Part shown: positions 11,001-22,920 of the stretch, in pieces
How the letters are laid out: the number at the start of each line of letters is the position of its first letter
Position numbering within the stretch: the stretch's first letter is position 1
Assembly (NCBI GenBank): GCA_019914995.1
Contig: CM034141.1
Location: forward strand, 5,744,001 to 5,808,000
Reading direction: 5' to 3'
Source: Acanthochlamys bracteata
Taxonomy: Eukaryota; Streptophyta; Magnoliopsida; Pandanales; Velloziaceae
Length of the DNA: 64,000 nucleotides
Notes under the pieces: model-generated
Told to the model about the DNA's origin: nothing
The model's input: the letters and a program-made list of their open reading frames with translations, nothing else
Database searches by the model: none
Translations under genes and position numbers: made by a program

Positions 11001-12365
11001 TTGATCAAGTTCACAATGATTAACTGTTCTATCAGATTTTTAAATATGAATCTGCAGAAAGGAGTAGGTGGTAGTTTCAGTGATGCCATTAGTTCTTCTC
11101 TGATGAGGAGAAGTGAAAAGTTCCTTTACAATCTCGACTTTTGGGTAGTTGGCAAACGTTGGATGACCAAAAGTAGGAGAGTGCAGGATCGAAGTAGGAA
11201 GAAAAGGGTTCATCATCTTGAGATTGCAACAGAGCGTTTGAAAGTTGTGTCTAAGATACTGTTCATGATGGAATTGCTTAAGAAAGAACCTGAGCAAATC
11301 ATCCCCTTGAGAAGATTGGAGCAGTATAGGCAACAGATAAATATACGCAAGCCTCATAGAGTTGCAGATTTTGTCCGCAAGAGTCCCAAGCTTTTCGAAC
11401 TTTATAGAGATAAAAGGGGGATCACATGGTGCGGGCTCACAAAGGTTGCCGAAGATCTCATGGAAGAAGAGTCCCACCTTATCAACCTGCACACACCTAA
11501 AGCTGTAGAGTATATAACTCGGTTCTTGATGATGTCTGTGGACAAGAGGCTTGCAGTTGATAAGATTGCTCATTTCCAAAGAGACTTCGGCCTTCCGTTA
11601 GATTTTCGTAATAAATGGATTCACATGTTTCCTGAGAACTTTAGGGTTGTCAAAATTGATGATGTGGAGTACTTGGAGCTTACGTCCTGGAAACCTGAAT
11701 GGGCTGTAACTGAACTAGAGAAGAAAGTTCTTCGAGGGACCAAAACAGAGCCTTCAGAACCTGGAATCGTTACCCTTCCTTTTCCTATGAAGTTTCCTCC
11801 AAATTATAAGAAGATCTTTAGGCATGGGGGCAAGATTGAGCACTTTCAGAAGAGGCCTTACCTCTCGCCTTATGCTGACGCACGGGACTTGATGTCTGGC
11901 TCACAAGAATTTGATAAGAGGGCAGTTGCTGTGATGCATGAGATCTTGAGTTTTACCCTCGAGAAGAGAGTTGTTACTGATTTTCTCACACACTTTAGAC
12001 ATGAGTTTGTGATGCCACAGAAGCTGATGAGACTACTTTTGAAGCACTTTGCTATCTTTTATGTTTCTGAAAGGGGAAAGCGATTTAGTGTTTTCTTGAC
12101 AGAAGCATATGATGGCCCAGAGCTGATTGAGAAATGCCCACTTGTGCATTGGAGGGAGAAGATTTTGCACCTTACTGGTTACCGAGGAAAGAAAACAAAA
12201 ATCAAGAATTTTGATGAGATGCTAGATGTAGAACCTGAGATCCTTTCAGGCACTGAAAGCTATGACGAGGGTGACTTTATTAATATTGAGGGTGAGGATG
12301 TTGGCGATGTTATTGATGGTGCTTATTTCTCAAACGATTCAGAGATGGACATTGGACAATTGTAA
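11001..12365 (+). CDS. PORR-domain organelle RNA-binding protein
   Basis: This is a single uninterrupted coding exon of up to 454 residues. The core, about residues 65-400, matches the plant organelle RNA recognition (PORR) family: a basic start (KSRRVQDRSRKKRVHHLE), then segments such as LRRLEQYRQQ, FVRKSPKLFELY and LPLDFRNKWIHMFPENF. The acidic tail is rich in Asp and Glu. PORR proteins bind organellar RNA and assist group II intron splicing in plastids (WTF1) or mitochondria (WTF9-like). The N-terminus is hydrophobic and basic with few acidic residues, as expected of a targeting peptide, more likely mitochondrial. Translation could begin at 11001, 11016 or 11046; the ATG at 11016 follows a purine-rich context. 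The exact paralogue is not certain. Confidence 0.88.
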   Translation: MIKFTMINCSIRFLNMNLQKGVGGSFSDAISSSLMRRSEKFLYNLDFWVVGKRWMTKSRRVQDRSRKKRVHHLEIATERLKVVSKILFMMELLKKEPEQIIPLRRLEQYRQQINIRKPHRVADFVRKSPKLFELYRDKRGITWCGLTKVAEDLMEEESHLINLHTPKAVEYITRFLMMSVDKRLAVDKIAHFQRDFGLPLDFRNKWIHMFPENFRVVKIDDVEYLELTSWKPEWAVTELEKKVLRGTKTEPSEPGIVTLPFPMKFPPNYKKIFRHGGKIEHFQKRPYLSPYADARDLMSGSQEFDKRAVAVMHEILSFTLEKRVVTDFLTHFRHEFVMPQKLMRLLLKHFAIFYVSERGKRFSVFLTEAYDGPELIEKCPLVHWREKILHLTGYRGKKTKIKNFDEMLDVEPEILSGTESYDEGDFINIEGEDVGDVIDGAYFSNDSEMDIGQL

Positions 12366-15340
12366 TGTACACAAGGAATTGGTTGGCAATTGCCGTTTGA
12401 TCCTACTATGTAAGTTCTTCTTTCTCCCGTGTCTTTATTGTTTATGCACTACCACATTTCATATCTTGTAGGGAGAACATGTTATTCTATTATCTTGTAT
12501 GGAAAACATGTTATTCTATTATTTGTTTTCTGCAGAATACTATTAGAACTTTATTCTATGTATTTACTCCCCTCTTTATGAGATACATAACACTAGTTTA
12601 AACTGTACAGACGATCTGATCGCATGAACACCATACCTCTTTGTGTAAATCTATGGTTTTTTCAGTTTAATTCGTTTGGTTTCATCAATCTGATAGTGTT
12701 GAATGTGGAAAAACAAATGTAAACTCTTCATACTTATTTCCTGATAACTAACAGAAAAATAACCAAATTAATGCTTGGTTCCTGTCAATAAGATGGACAA
12801 CTTTACCCTTGCATTCTGTTATTTCAAATGATCGATAGGGTTTAGGAAGACCACTTGCTCATGCTTTAGCTGGGTCTGTCTAGCTGTTATCTTCTTATAA
12901 TGCTTGTTGTTTTTCTGTCATTAGATGATTTGATCAATTATGACTTTTATGGTCTCAGCTGCACAGTTACTTCTTGCAAGTAAATTTTTCTAAGGAACTG
13001 AAATATTTCTGATACCTGTTTCCTTTGTTTGAACCATTAATTTGTCAAGAACCAATGTAGCTCTCCGGTATATTTCTCTTTATCTTTTTCCTGGATTTGG
13101 CTATAGTGGTTGATATATGTACACATTAAGAAAGATTGTCTTAAATTTTATGATTTCAGATCCAATAAGCTGTTGCTGTTGCAATTCATGAAATCTTCTT
13201 ATAATGTTTTTTCAGGTCTTTTCAACGTCATAATCACGCTATCACACATACAGTCATACTCAATTCGATGGAATTGTTTGATCTTAAAGGAGATCTTCTA
13301 TAATTTCGCACGTGAGGGGTTATTTCTTGGTTTTGTTCAGTCATTAATAACTTGATTATTTTTAGATAATAGTAGATAGAAACAACGCTCGTAAGGAGTC
13401 CTATTGAAACCAAGAAATATAGGCCTGCCTGCCATCCACACCAGAATAGATGGAGTTTTCCGAAAACAAAAGGCCAAGGAGAGCATCTTTTGCCCATTCT
13501 TCCAAAATTTTACATGTCTAGTTAGGTTGCAATGTCCGAACTCATCCTCTATGGCCTCTATTTGTCTCAAATGCTACTTAATGGTTGTGTGAATGCTTGT
13601 CAATTCTATTGTTTCTGGAGTACATGAACTAGTTCAGGTATGTTAATGCTCAAGTTATCCCTCTGTTGTCATTTTCTTTTATGTCCTTTATTTTCATGTT
13701 GGTGTCTGTTTGAAGTTTTTTGCATGTAATCTTTGACAATTTAGCAGACATATATGCAATTCCTTCTGGCATCATGCATTCTAAACTTGCCATGGAATGG
13801 AAATCTATGGGGTAGGTTTGCCTCCAACCTAAGATAAGTTGTTCATCCATGCGACCGGAGGCACTTCTGGACCATCCTAGCCTTCAGTTGGCATCAGTTT
13901 GGAGGTGATCATGGGCACATCTACCTTCTCAGATTCCAAGTGAAGACAGTCTAAATGTTCAGGGTCCTCTTTCTTCTTCAAGCTTATTTTGAACCCTCTG
14001 TTTGAAGCTCCAGAAATCTAAACTTTTGAGGAATGGAACAAACTGAAAACCTTGTTATATACAGAAGAAGACTTGATTTATTTTTTAATTCTTTGGTAAA
14101 AAGTATATATATATAAAGAATGTGTTTAATCAATATACCAAAGATGTAACACTATGTTATTATCAATTTGAGCACATAAAAAATTCATTCTTATTTATGG
14201 TTGACTTAATGGTGAGAGATAGCTACCAAGGAGCTGTTGAAATGGCTTTAATTGTGTTGCTTCGGTCTTGAATTGACCAAGACTACAATAATAGCTGTTG
14301 AAGACATTTTCTCGCTGCTTGTTAACACTATTAGGACTGATATATATTATATATCGAGCTTTCCTGTTGTAACAGAGCTAAGTAGCGTGCTTATAAAAAA
14401 AAAAAATTTTAAAATAAAAAATATTTTTATTTGTTTTAAAAATAAATTTTATTTTTATTTTTAAAAAAGAAAAAAAATTTTATATACAATTTTAAAATTT
14501 AAAATAAATTTTCTATATTATTTATAAAATATGTGTTAAAAATATAAGATAAAAAATAAAAATTTGGGTTCGGAAATGCATAACGCTTATCAATGTTTAT
14601 CAAAATTTTATTTAAATTTCTCATTTTTAATATTTTTTATAATAATTATTTTTTAATTTATAAAGTATAGTGAATTTTAAAATTATTATAATTTTTTGAA
14701 TAAAAATTCAATTTATTAAAAAAATTACAATATTTTAAAGAATTTTTTAATTTTAAATATTTTCAAATATCTCCTAAATAGTCGACTTTTTCTAAAAGAA
14801 CAAGCTTTAGGTTTTCATAATGTAAATTGTTTAAGTGAATCGTTGAAGTGAGTTCAATTTTGATATTTATTTTATTTGAAACTAAAATTTAAAAATAATT
14901 TTCTATATTTAATTGTCTATAAAAATATAAAAGTAAAATAATCTATTTATTTTTAAAATGATTAATAAATAATAATTAAGTTTCTATGTGAAACGTTAAC
15001 AAATTTTATATTATTGAATTATTCCAAATCAACAGGCGTAATTTTTGTCGTCATGAATAATACTCGTGAAATCAAATTTTTTTAAAAAAATATTTAACAA
15101 TAAGTTTTATTTTATTTTGAAAATAATAAAAAATAAAAATCTATATTTTAAAATTTTACTAAATTTAAATTATCAGAAATATTATAAGATATAAAATTAT
15201 TTTTTTTGAAAAACTAATAAAAATTATGCCAATTATGACCCAAGTCAAATTGATTCATAATGCTTTGATGCTTACGTACTTCCCCAGCTAATTAAAACAA
15301 AGGTTAAATAAATACAATAATCAACAGGCCGTTCACAAGA
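12366..15340. other. PORR 3' UTR and AT-rich spacer
   Basis: The first bases after the stop are probably 3' UTR. A GTAAGTTC donor-like site near 12410 could mark a 3' UTR intron. Short frames at 13110-13600 occur on both strands but show no domain. From about 14380 to 15240 the sequence is extremely AT-rich and resembles the dispersed AT-rich repeat family seen elsewhere in the window. No gene is supported. Confidence 0.45.
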
Positions 15341-15679
15341 AGCCCAATAAATATGGTCAATAATATGCATAGTCGCGTCCAGCGTACGATGGATCCGTAT
15401 GGATCCGTATCAAGAATCTTCGTCTTCTTGGACTCGGACACCAAAACTCGAGTAACGGCTATGAAGGGTATTTACGTCCAACTAGCTTCACATATTTTGA
15501 AAAGAAAAAGAAAACCAACGCCGACAACAACCAAATAAGAACAGCAACAACACCACCACCACCATCACTCCCCCACTTTTCTCTTCAAATGATGTCGACA
15601 GATTGAAACCAGAAATTTGAAGAAAATTCCTGTTCAATCAATTAAATCGATCGAAATCGAGTGACTTTTTGCTTCAAGG
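15341..15679 (+). promoter_or_regulatory. Promoter and 5' leader of the MAPKKK gene
   Basis: A duplicated decamer (ATGGATCCGT, twice, near 15390-15410) lies upstream, followed by a CAA/CAC-rich leader near 15520-15570 and a short A-rich stretch before the ATG at 15680. There is a 61-codon upstream frame with no recognisable content. No definite TATA box is assigned. Confidence 0.35.
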
Positions 15680-18600
15680 ATGCAGGATTTCTTCGGATCT
15701 GTGCGGCAATCGTTCGTTTTCCGGCCGAGTGCTAGTGCCGGCGGTGGTGCGGGAGAGAAGATTACAGATAAGGTCGGTGATAAAATTATTTCGTGTTTGA
15801 GGAAATCGAGAGTCGGTCTAGGCGCGATTGGTATCTCTCAGAAATTTCTCACACCGGCGCCGCCGCCACCATTGGCATCTGGCGTAGAAGATACTATCAC
15901 GTCAGCAGGTGTTGCAGAGGAAATGGTTCTGGAATCAACAAAGCCGGCGCCGTGGTGGAGACAAGAATCGAATACTGTAGTGAAGGAGGCATTAACGGCG
16001 GGGATGAAAGTAGAGACTACTCGTGCGGTGGAGATGATGGAAGATGATGAAGCACCGGCGATCCGGTGGAGAAAAGGAGAATTGATTGGTGCGGGAGCGT
16101 TTGGGCATGTTTACATTGGTATGAATATGGATACTGGCAGTCTCCTTGCGGTAAAGCAGGTGAGATAACATTTTAGAATTTGCTCTTATTGTTGATTTTG
16201 TTTTGGTTTTTCTGAATTATAGGTTTTGTGCTGCAGGTTTTGATTGCAGCCAATAATGCATCAAGGAAGGATGCCCAAGTCAGTCTTATCTTTTGATTAA
16301 TACAATTTTCTTGTTTAATACTTTGGTAAGCATATTATTTCAAAGTTGAACTTTGTCGATTCTGTGTTGTTTCGTTAATTTGGTTAGAATCAAATTAAAG
16401 ATATCGAGAAGGAAGTGAAGCTTCTGAAGAATCTTTCTCATCCCAACATAGTGGTAAGTAAAATTTGCCAAACTACCTGCTAGTGGTAATCTTCACTTTG
16501 TTTGTGATATACTGAATTACTGATTATGTCCTTTTTTTTTTGTGTTTCAAACACAGAGATATCTAGGAACTACTAGGGAGGAAGAAGCTTTAAATATCCT
16601 TCTGGAATTTGTTCCCGGTGGATCCATTTTGTCCTTGCTTGGGAAGTTTGGATCTTTTCCTGAGAGTGTATGGATCTTTTTACTCTAAGCTGTTGAATAT
16701 GTATTAAAATAAAACATGCAAGACACCGCTGATCTTTTCATATTTATCAACAGGTCATCAGAATGTATACAAAACAGCTTCTTCTGGGGTTGGAGTATCT
16801 TCATCGGAATGGAATTATACATAGGGATATTAAGGCATACCTTGTTAACCTCTTTCTTTTCTCATTCTTGCTACAATACCCTATCTGATAGGGCTTTGAA
16901 CTGATAACTAATGATTTATGTCTTCAGGGAGCAAACATATTGGTAGATAATAAAGGCTGCATCAAACTCGCAGATTTTGGGGCCTCTAAGCAAGTTAAAG
17001 AGCTGGTATGGGGACATGCTTTTTCTAAGTTTTTCTTTACGGTTATTTTGACTTGTGAAAATGACAGTTTTCTCTATCACCCTTATTTTCCTAATGCATT
17101 TCTATTGGGTTGTCAAAGTCATTGTGGTACCACTAGGATTATGTTATAATAGCAAAGGTAACATGACAATGTCGTAGTCATTTTAACAAAGTTTTCAACA
17201 CAATATTCTTCATGCATGCTTATTATAGCTCTACTAGGAAAATTTTGATCAAATGTGGAGATAGTATGGACCTGTAACCAGGAAGAACTTTCTTCTTTAC
17301 AGTTTTGCTTATTACCAAGAATTTAGGTCATAAAATGATAAAAAGTTCAGTGTCACTCTTTGCTTGCAATATGCAAATCATATTTAAAACCTAACGCATT
17401 TCTATTTGGTTGTCAAAGTTATTGTGGCACCTCTAGAATTATGGTATAACAGCATGGTAACATGACGACGGTGTTGTAGTCTTTTGACAAAGTTTGAACA
17501 CCACACTCTTCATGCATGCTTGTTCTAACTCTGCTAGGAAAATTCTCGTCAAAGTTAGAGATAATGGGACCTGTAAACAGAAAGAACTTCCTTCTATGCA
17601 GTCTTTGCTTATTACCAAGAGTTTAGGTTCATAACATGTGAAAAATTCAGTTATCACTCTTTTGCTTGCATGCATGAACAATATCTAAATCATGTTTTAA
17701 TCCAGAGAGTTAAAATCAGTTTCATAGTTCATAGATTGGAAAGAAAATCATCTTAATGGCAGTTGCTATTTGTTCCTAATACCTTGTGAACCTTGTCAGG
17801 TTACCATAGCAGCTGCTAAATCAATGAAAGGTACCCCATATTGGATGGCCCCAGAAGTTATAGCTGGTCCAGATCATAGCTTGTAAGTGGTTAAGTTCAC
17901 TTTATCACATTTCACATAGTGATTCTGGTGATTTTGTTCTGATTTACAATTGTAAGAGTAAGGTGCGCTGGGTTTGCACTCCACCTGTTTCTGACTTCCT
18001 TTTTTGTATTAAACTTGACAAAGGTAATAAGTCAGCAAAAGTTTAAGACACCACAGTGCATATGATTCTTATTTTTATTATTATTATCTTTTTTCTTTAT
18101 GTGGTGAGCTAGGGAGAGAGGCTAAACACATTTTAGCTTCGCAGAATGCTAGCTATCTATTGATCTAAAGCATAGATGTTTGGCTATTTACATCCATAAA
18201 AAATTTCAGCAGAAGATTTTGGCATCCGTTCTACTAAATGACATCCACTTAAAATATGAAGAGATTTTAACTCCAAGAAGTTGAAAATTTATAGAGACAA
18301 ATTACAAAAGATGTAAGCTTGCTTCAGAAATCATATATATATATATATAGGGATAATGACACTCTTTTCTTAAGGGCTTTTTCAGACATTCTCTCTCCGG
18401 TTTGTGGCCGGAGCGATCTCCAAATATAATTTCCACAATTGGATATGAACAATAATGAGTTAGAAACTTACTTACAGAATTTTATCCCAATCGGATCACT
18501 AAACAATGTCCATTCAGTTAGTTGATCAAAATGACAGAAATGATACAATATATATATTTTGAGGTTGTTTCTTTCTGTCATTTTGATCAAGTGACCGGAT

Positions 18601-21600
18601 AGAGGTGAATTCGTGGTCCAATTGAGCTAAATTTTTGTTAGTATGTTTCTAACTTATTGTTCTTCATATCTAACGATGGAGATTATATTTGGAGGTCACC
18701 CGGTCACAAATTGGGGAGGGAGTGCCCTAAGGAGGGAGTGCTCCTATCTCTCTTTATATATATAATTAGTTAGCTTACATGCGCCGTATTTTTTATATGC
18801 AAATTAGTTGTTGTTCTCAACCTATATTATGTATCTACAATTGTCTATTTAGAGTCACATTGCCACTTTAATGTGATGCATTATATATAAGAAGTTTGTT
18901 TAAAAAAATTACTATGTTATTTACATGTTTGCTGAAGATGGGAAGATTTTCTGTAGTGGAACATGGCAAAGTTACTTCTCAAACAGTCAGGGTAGGTGAT
19001 TATTGTGCAATTCCTATGGAGATAAGGAAACACTTGTATTCATGAATGGAGGTAGAGGGAAAGGTTGACTAGGATAGTGGGCTTGCTAATCACCTTGTTG
19101 CCACCCCTAATTGCATCAATAAATTGATGGTTCTATCAGATCTATTTGATAAATTGTTCTAATGTCAAGGCCATTTTTGTCCTATTGTTGTCTTCGCTCT
19201 TGGCCTATCTTTCTGATTTCATGGAGAACTTTCTGTAGCTCTGCTGATATCTGGAGTGTCGGTTGCACTGTGATTGAGATGGCTACTGGTAAGCCTCCTT
19301 GGAGCCAACGCTTCCAAGGGCAAGAGGTATAAGCTCTCTGTCTTCCACATACATACACACTTACGCACACTGGACCTTAGTATGGATATCAATATAGACT
19401 GTGAAGGTGCTTTCTCATTTACAATGTACTTTGCTTTACAGGTTCCTTTTCTGTTCTTTCTTGGGACAACTAAGTCGCATCCTCCTATTCCTGAGCATCT
19501 TTCATCAGAGGCAAAGGATTTTCTTACAAAATGCTTGCTGGAGTGTGTAGTCCACTTTCTTGCTTCAAATTTATATCCTTGATAATGTACTTATAGAGAA
19601 TGCAATTAATGGTAAATTTAGTTTTGAAATTTCTAAACCATAATCACCATATAAATTAATAATCCCAGTTTCACAGTATGAATCGAAGGACTGCTTGAAA
19701 TTAGCTTTAAGATGAATAGTGCTTTTTGACATGGAGATTTAAAATTAAGATTGCTACTTCTCAATAAATGTCAGAGAATGGTCGCTGATGTTTTAGTTAG
19801 CTTAAATATCAATTATTTTGGTTCTTAGATGAGATTTCTATTAAATGGGTTAGAATTTGAAATGCTGACTTTTTCCGTCTTTATGATGTGAAAGTCCAAA
19901 AACTAGAGTGCTTGAATATGCCGCATTCTTATAGGCGTATTGAAACAAGCACGCCTATGTAGGCTTGTAATGCGTGCAATCTCTGCAGCACACCTAGAAC
20001 TATAGGAAGACAGTTTTCTCATGAGAGTACCGAAGTCATATCTTGTTAGGACAAAAAGGCATAAAAGGATTGCGTAGATGACTAAATCCATTAGCTTCCT
20101 TTAAGCTCCAGCAAGTGTCCTTCAATAGTTATATGCTTTGGAATGCATGCTTTCTCAATAGCATGAAAGATAAGGTCCTCTTAGATTCTGATATCGATTG
20201 CTTACATGTGATATACTTAAACCAGCAAACCTAAATGCCGTAGTAATGACCTATGCTTTAAGTAGTTTTAATCTTTGGGATAAATTTGTTTTCATAAGTC
20301 ATTTCGGATGGTAACTACAGTCTCAGAGGAAATTGCCATGTTTACCATTTTATATTTTGTGATGATGAGCATCGCTACAGTTATCCAGTACATGCCTTGT
20401 ATTTTCTTTTATCTTCCCTTTTTGTTGTATCCCTTTATTGATTATCATGTGATTGTTGGCAGGGATCCTACCTTGAGACCAACTGCGTCTGATTTGCTAC
20501 AGGTAATTTTAGGAACCTCTTTCCTGGTGATTTATATTGTGGCGTTGCTGATAAACCCATTATTCTCCATGATATCTATTGGCAGCACCCTTTTGTTATC
20601 CGTGAATTTCGGGATCATCATCCACTTGCACGTTCTTTGGTTAAGGTTAGATTGCATTTTCCACTCGTACTTATACAAGTCCCTCCTTTTCCTTTTGACT
20701 CTCACGTTTTGACTTTCTTAACAGGAGCCCTCGGAAAATGTGTATACATCCAATTCCTACTCAAAGAACTTGTAAGAAGCATTATATTAAATTTGTCTTG
20801 GAATTTGAATGAATTTCTGTTGATGTTCTTTTACTGTCCAGACCAAAACCAGAGACAGAAGGAATGACCAATTGCGACAGCCTGAAAAATGTTGAAATTG
20901 GCGGTAGTAGCTCAAACATGTCTTTTGGAGATCCATCGAGGTTCAGACCTATTTGGGAGATTGATAGTTGTGATGACATGTGCCAAATTTATGACAAGGA
21001 TGATTTCCCAGTAGTTGGATCAGTGAGATCTGAGTTTCTTTTGTTTTCTTTTCTAGCATTGACCAAAGAGTTCCCAATCATGAATGATTAAATATTCTGA
21101 TATTAACGTTAATCCACTTATGAACGAATGATCTAACAGTTAATTTCTATTTATTCATCCAGAGTCTTAATAAAGTGTCAGAACCTTTTGATGAGTGGCC
21201 ATGCAAGTTTGATTTAAGTACTGAACAAGGAAACTTGTGTACAAATGATCTTGGTCAGTCGGCAAATAGGACTGCAGTTTTGGAAACTCGCGGAGGTGAG
21301 TTCACACTCCCTTGTGAGCCTAATTGTGAGGATGATGATGAAGTAACTGAGTCAAAAATTAAAGCATTTCTTGACGAGAAGGTAAGTTGTATTTTATTTT
21401 GTTTTTTGGGTTGTTTTTGTAGAACTTTTGGAAAAGATTTAGAAAGTCATATTTTACCTCTACCTGTGAATTTGTACACTTTGTAACTAATTTATTTGCC
21501 AAGTCAGGTCCTTGATTTGAAGAAGCTGCAGACACCTTTGTATGAGCTTTACTATAATGACTCCTTAAATGCCAGTGGATCACCATTACCTCCTAAAAGC

Positions 21601-22326
21601 AAGGCTTCCCCTACTAAAGTTGCAAGTGGAAGGCTAGACGCTAAGGCTGAAGTAATAAATTCTATAAGCTCAGAGAATTACAGACGAGCATCAAGTAGCA
21701 GAATGGATGTTGAAAGGAACCTCAGAGAAATTCCCTCTCCTAGGCTGAATGAGTGGGCAGGCGTCCTCCAAGAGGCTCCAGAAGAAGGGAAAAGCCTGAG
21801 GTTTGTGGATATTGTACTTCCAACTTTCATGTGACTTATAGTAGCTATTTCGTTAAAATAGAGATCAACTGCTGAAATATGATTTAGGCAATTTTGGTGA
21901 GCTTGTACTAGGATTTAGCAGTTAACAGAACACTTTTTTAGATAAAAAGTTAATAGAACACTTTTTAATAGTTCCTAGTATCATAAAATTGCTACAAGTT
22001 GCATGGACAATTTTTGCTTCTCATTTGCTTTTGCTTTTCACATTGACTTGGTTTGATTAAGAAGATCAAGTATATCAAAAAAGCACAAGAAATGGAGGAA
22101 AGAGCTTGACGAGGAACTTGCTAGGGAGCGAGGTATATGGTCGTTACTCATTTGAATTGGAATTGATGTTTAATAAATTATTCATTCATACTGAGATTGA
22201 TGTATAATGAATTTCAATACGACTGTTATCCATGCAGAGATGCGTCATAGTGGCAGATTATCCCCTGGTGATGGGGCTATAAAAGGCAACAGTGAAAGGA
22301 TTATGCAATTTTGCTTCCGCAACTGA
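15680..22326 (+). CDS. ANP1: NPK1/ANP-type MAP kinase kinase kinase
   Basis: Seventeen coding exons keep phase: 15680-16159, 16237-16278, 16388-16453, 16557-16667, 16754-16834, 16928-17005, 17800-17882, 19239-19326, 19442-19542, 20463-20502, 20586-20645, 20725-20771, 20842-21022, 21163-21381, 21508-21800, 22062-22132, 22238-22326 (709 residues; tobacco NPK1 has 690). The N-terminus [14 protein letters not shown] is diagnostic of the ANP family. The kinase domain spans about 129-394: glycine loop [10 protein letters not shown], Lys in AVKQV, HRDIKGAN near 256, DFG near 276, [10 protein letters not shown]. The C-terminal region carries [20 protein letters not shown] and a basic coiled-coil end. 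In NPK1/ANPs this region binds the NACK kinesins, and the kinase drives phragmoplast expansion in cytokinesis and oxidative-stress signalling. The linker between N-terminus and kinase is longer than in tobacco NPK1. Intron 5 starts with GC. The choice among ANP1, 2 and 3 is uncertain. Confidence 0.92.
17091..17702. repeat. 300-bp tandem duplication in MAPKKK intron 6
   Basis: Two adjacent copies begin with CTAATGCATTTCTATT at 17091 and CTAACGCATTTCTATT at 17391, giving a period of about 300 bases. Shared landmarks include CTTCATGCATGCTT, TTGCTTATTACCAAGA and CACTCTTT(T)GCTTGCA. The copies differ by many substitutions and small indels, so the duplication is old. It lies wholly inside intron 6 (17006-17799). 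Confidence 0.85.
18349..18755. mobile_element. Foldback MITE in MAPKKK intron 7
   Basis: A roughly 400-base element forms one nearly complete hairpin. The outer ends GGATAATGACACTC and the complement of GAGTGCTCCTATCTC pair, as do CTCCAAATATAAT near 18418 with ATTATATTTGGAG near 18681, and GAGTTAGAAAC with GTTTCTAACTTATT. The apex lies near 18550 between two AATGACAGAAA-type sequences. Both flanks are TA repeats, consistent with insertion into a TATATA target. No coding capacity is present, which fits a non-autonomous DNA transposon (MITE). Confidence 0.85.
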
Positions 22327-22920
22327 TAACTTCTTTCAACTTCCTTACTCCAGTCCAGTTTATCTTGTGATAATTAAGGGTTGTTCGACAACCTGAACAG
22401 AAGGAAGTTCATTGTATATGATTATTCAAGGATATAGCATGAAACCATGACATGTACAAACATTTAGATCAAGGAGGAAAGCCCTGACGGATGTAGCATC
22501 TAGCTATTAGGTATCCATGGATGTTGCATTTGGCCAAAGACTGGCCAGATAGTTGTCTCCTGTTCCTCGAAGAGAAAGTTTCCCTAAATCAAGTTTTGCC
22601 CCAGTATTCAGCGTTTCCGTCGAACAAATGTATTCCTATATAGAATAAATAATATGGTTTCCGTTCCTCAAGAACTCATCCTGAAACTTTTTCTTGTACC
22701 TTTAAAAGTTTCATTCTCTTTTCTGGTGAGGACACAATGTACATTTCGCAAAAGACTGGACTAGCTAAAGGATGTATCAGGCAATGGAGAACTTGGTGTT
22801 TGTAAAGATTTTCTCCTCGCCTCCCATTACAATAAACTTGCATTTGGTTTGAGAGATGTACAAGGAATTGTTTGAAACTCCAGCTAGTGTACAATGAATA
22901 TGATATTTTTCACTACTTTT
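22327..22920 (+). other. Probable 3' UTR of the MAPKKK gene
   Basis: Sequence following the TGA at 22324 has mixed composition and no supported frame on the sense strand. It is assigned as 3' UTR by position. The end of the transcript is not determined. Confidence 0.35.

Noticed and set aside
11040..11579. A 179-codon minus-strand frame opposite the PORR gene
   Set aside because: It lies antisense to a clearly coding PORR exon and has no recognisable motif.
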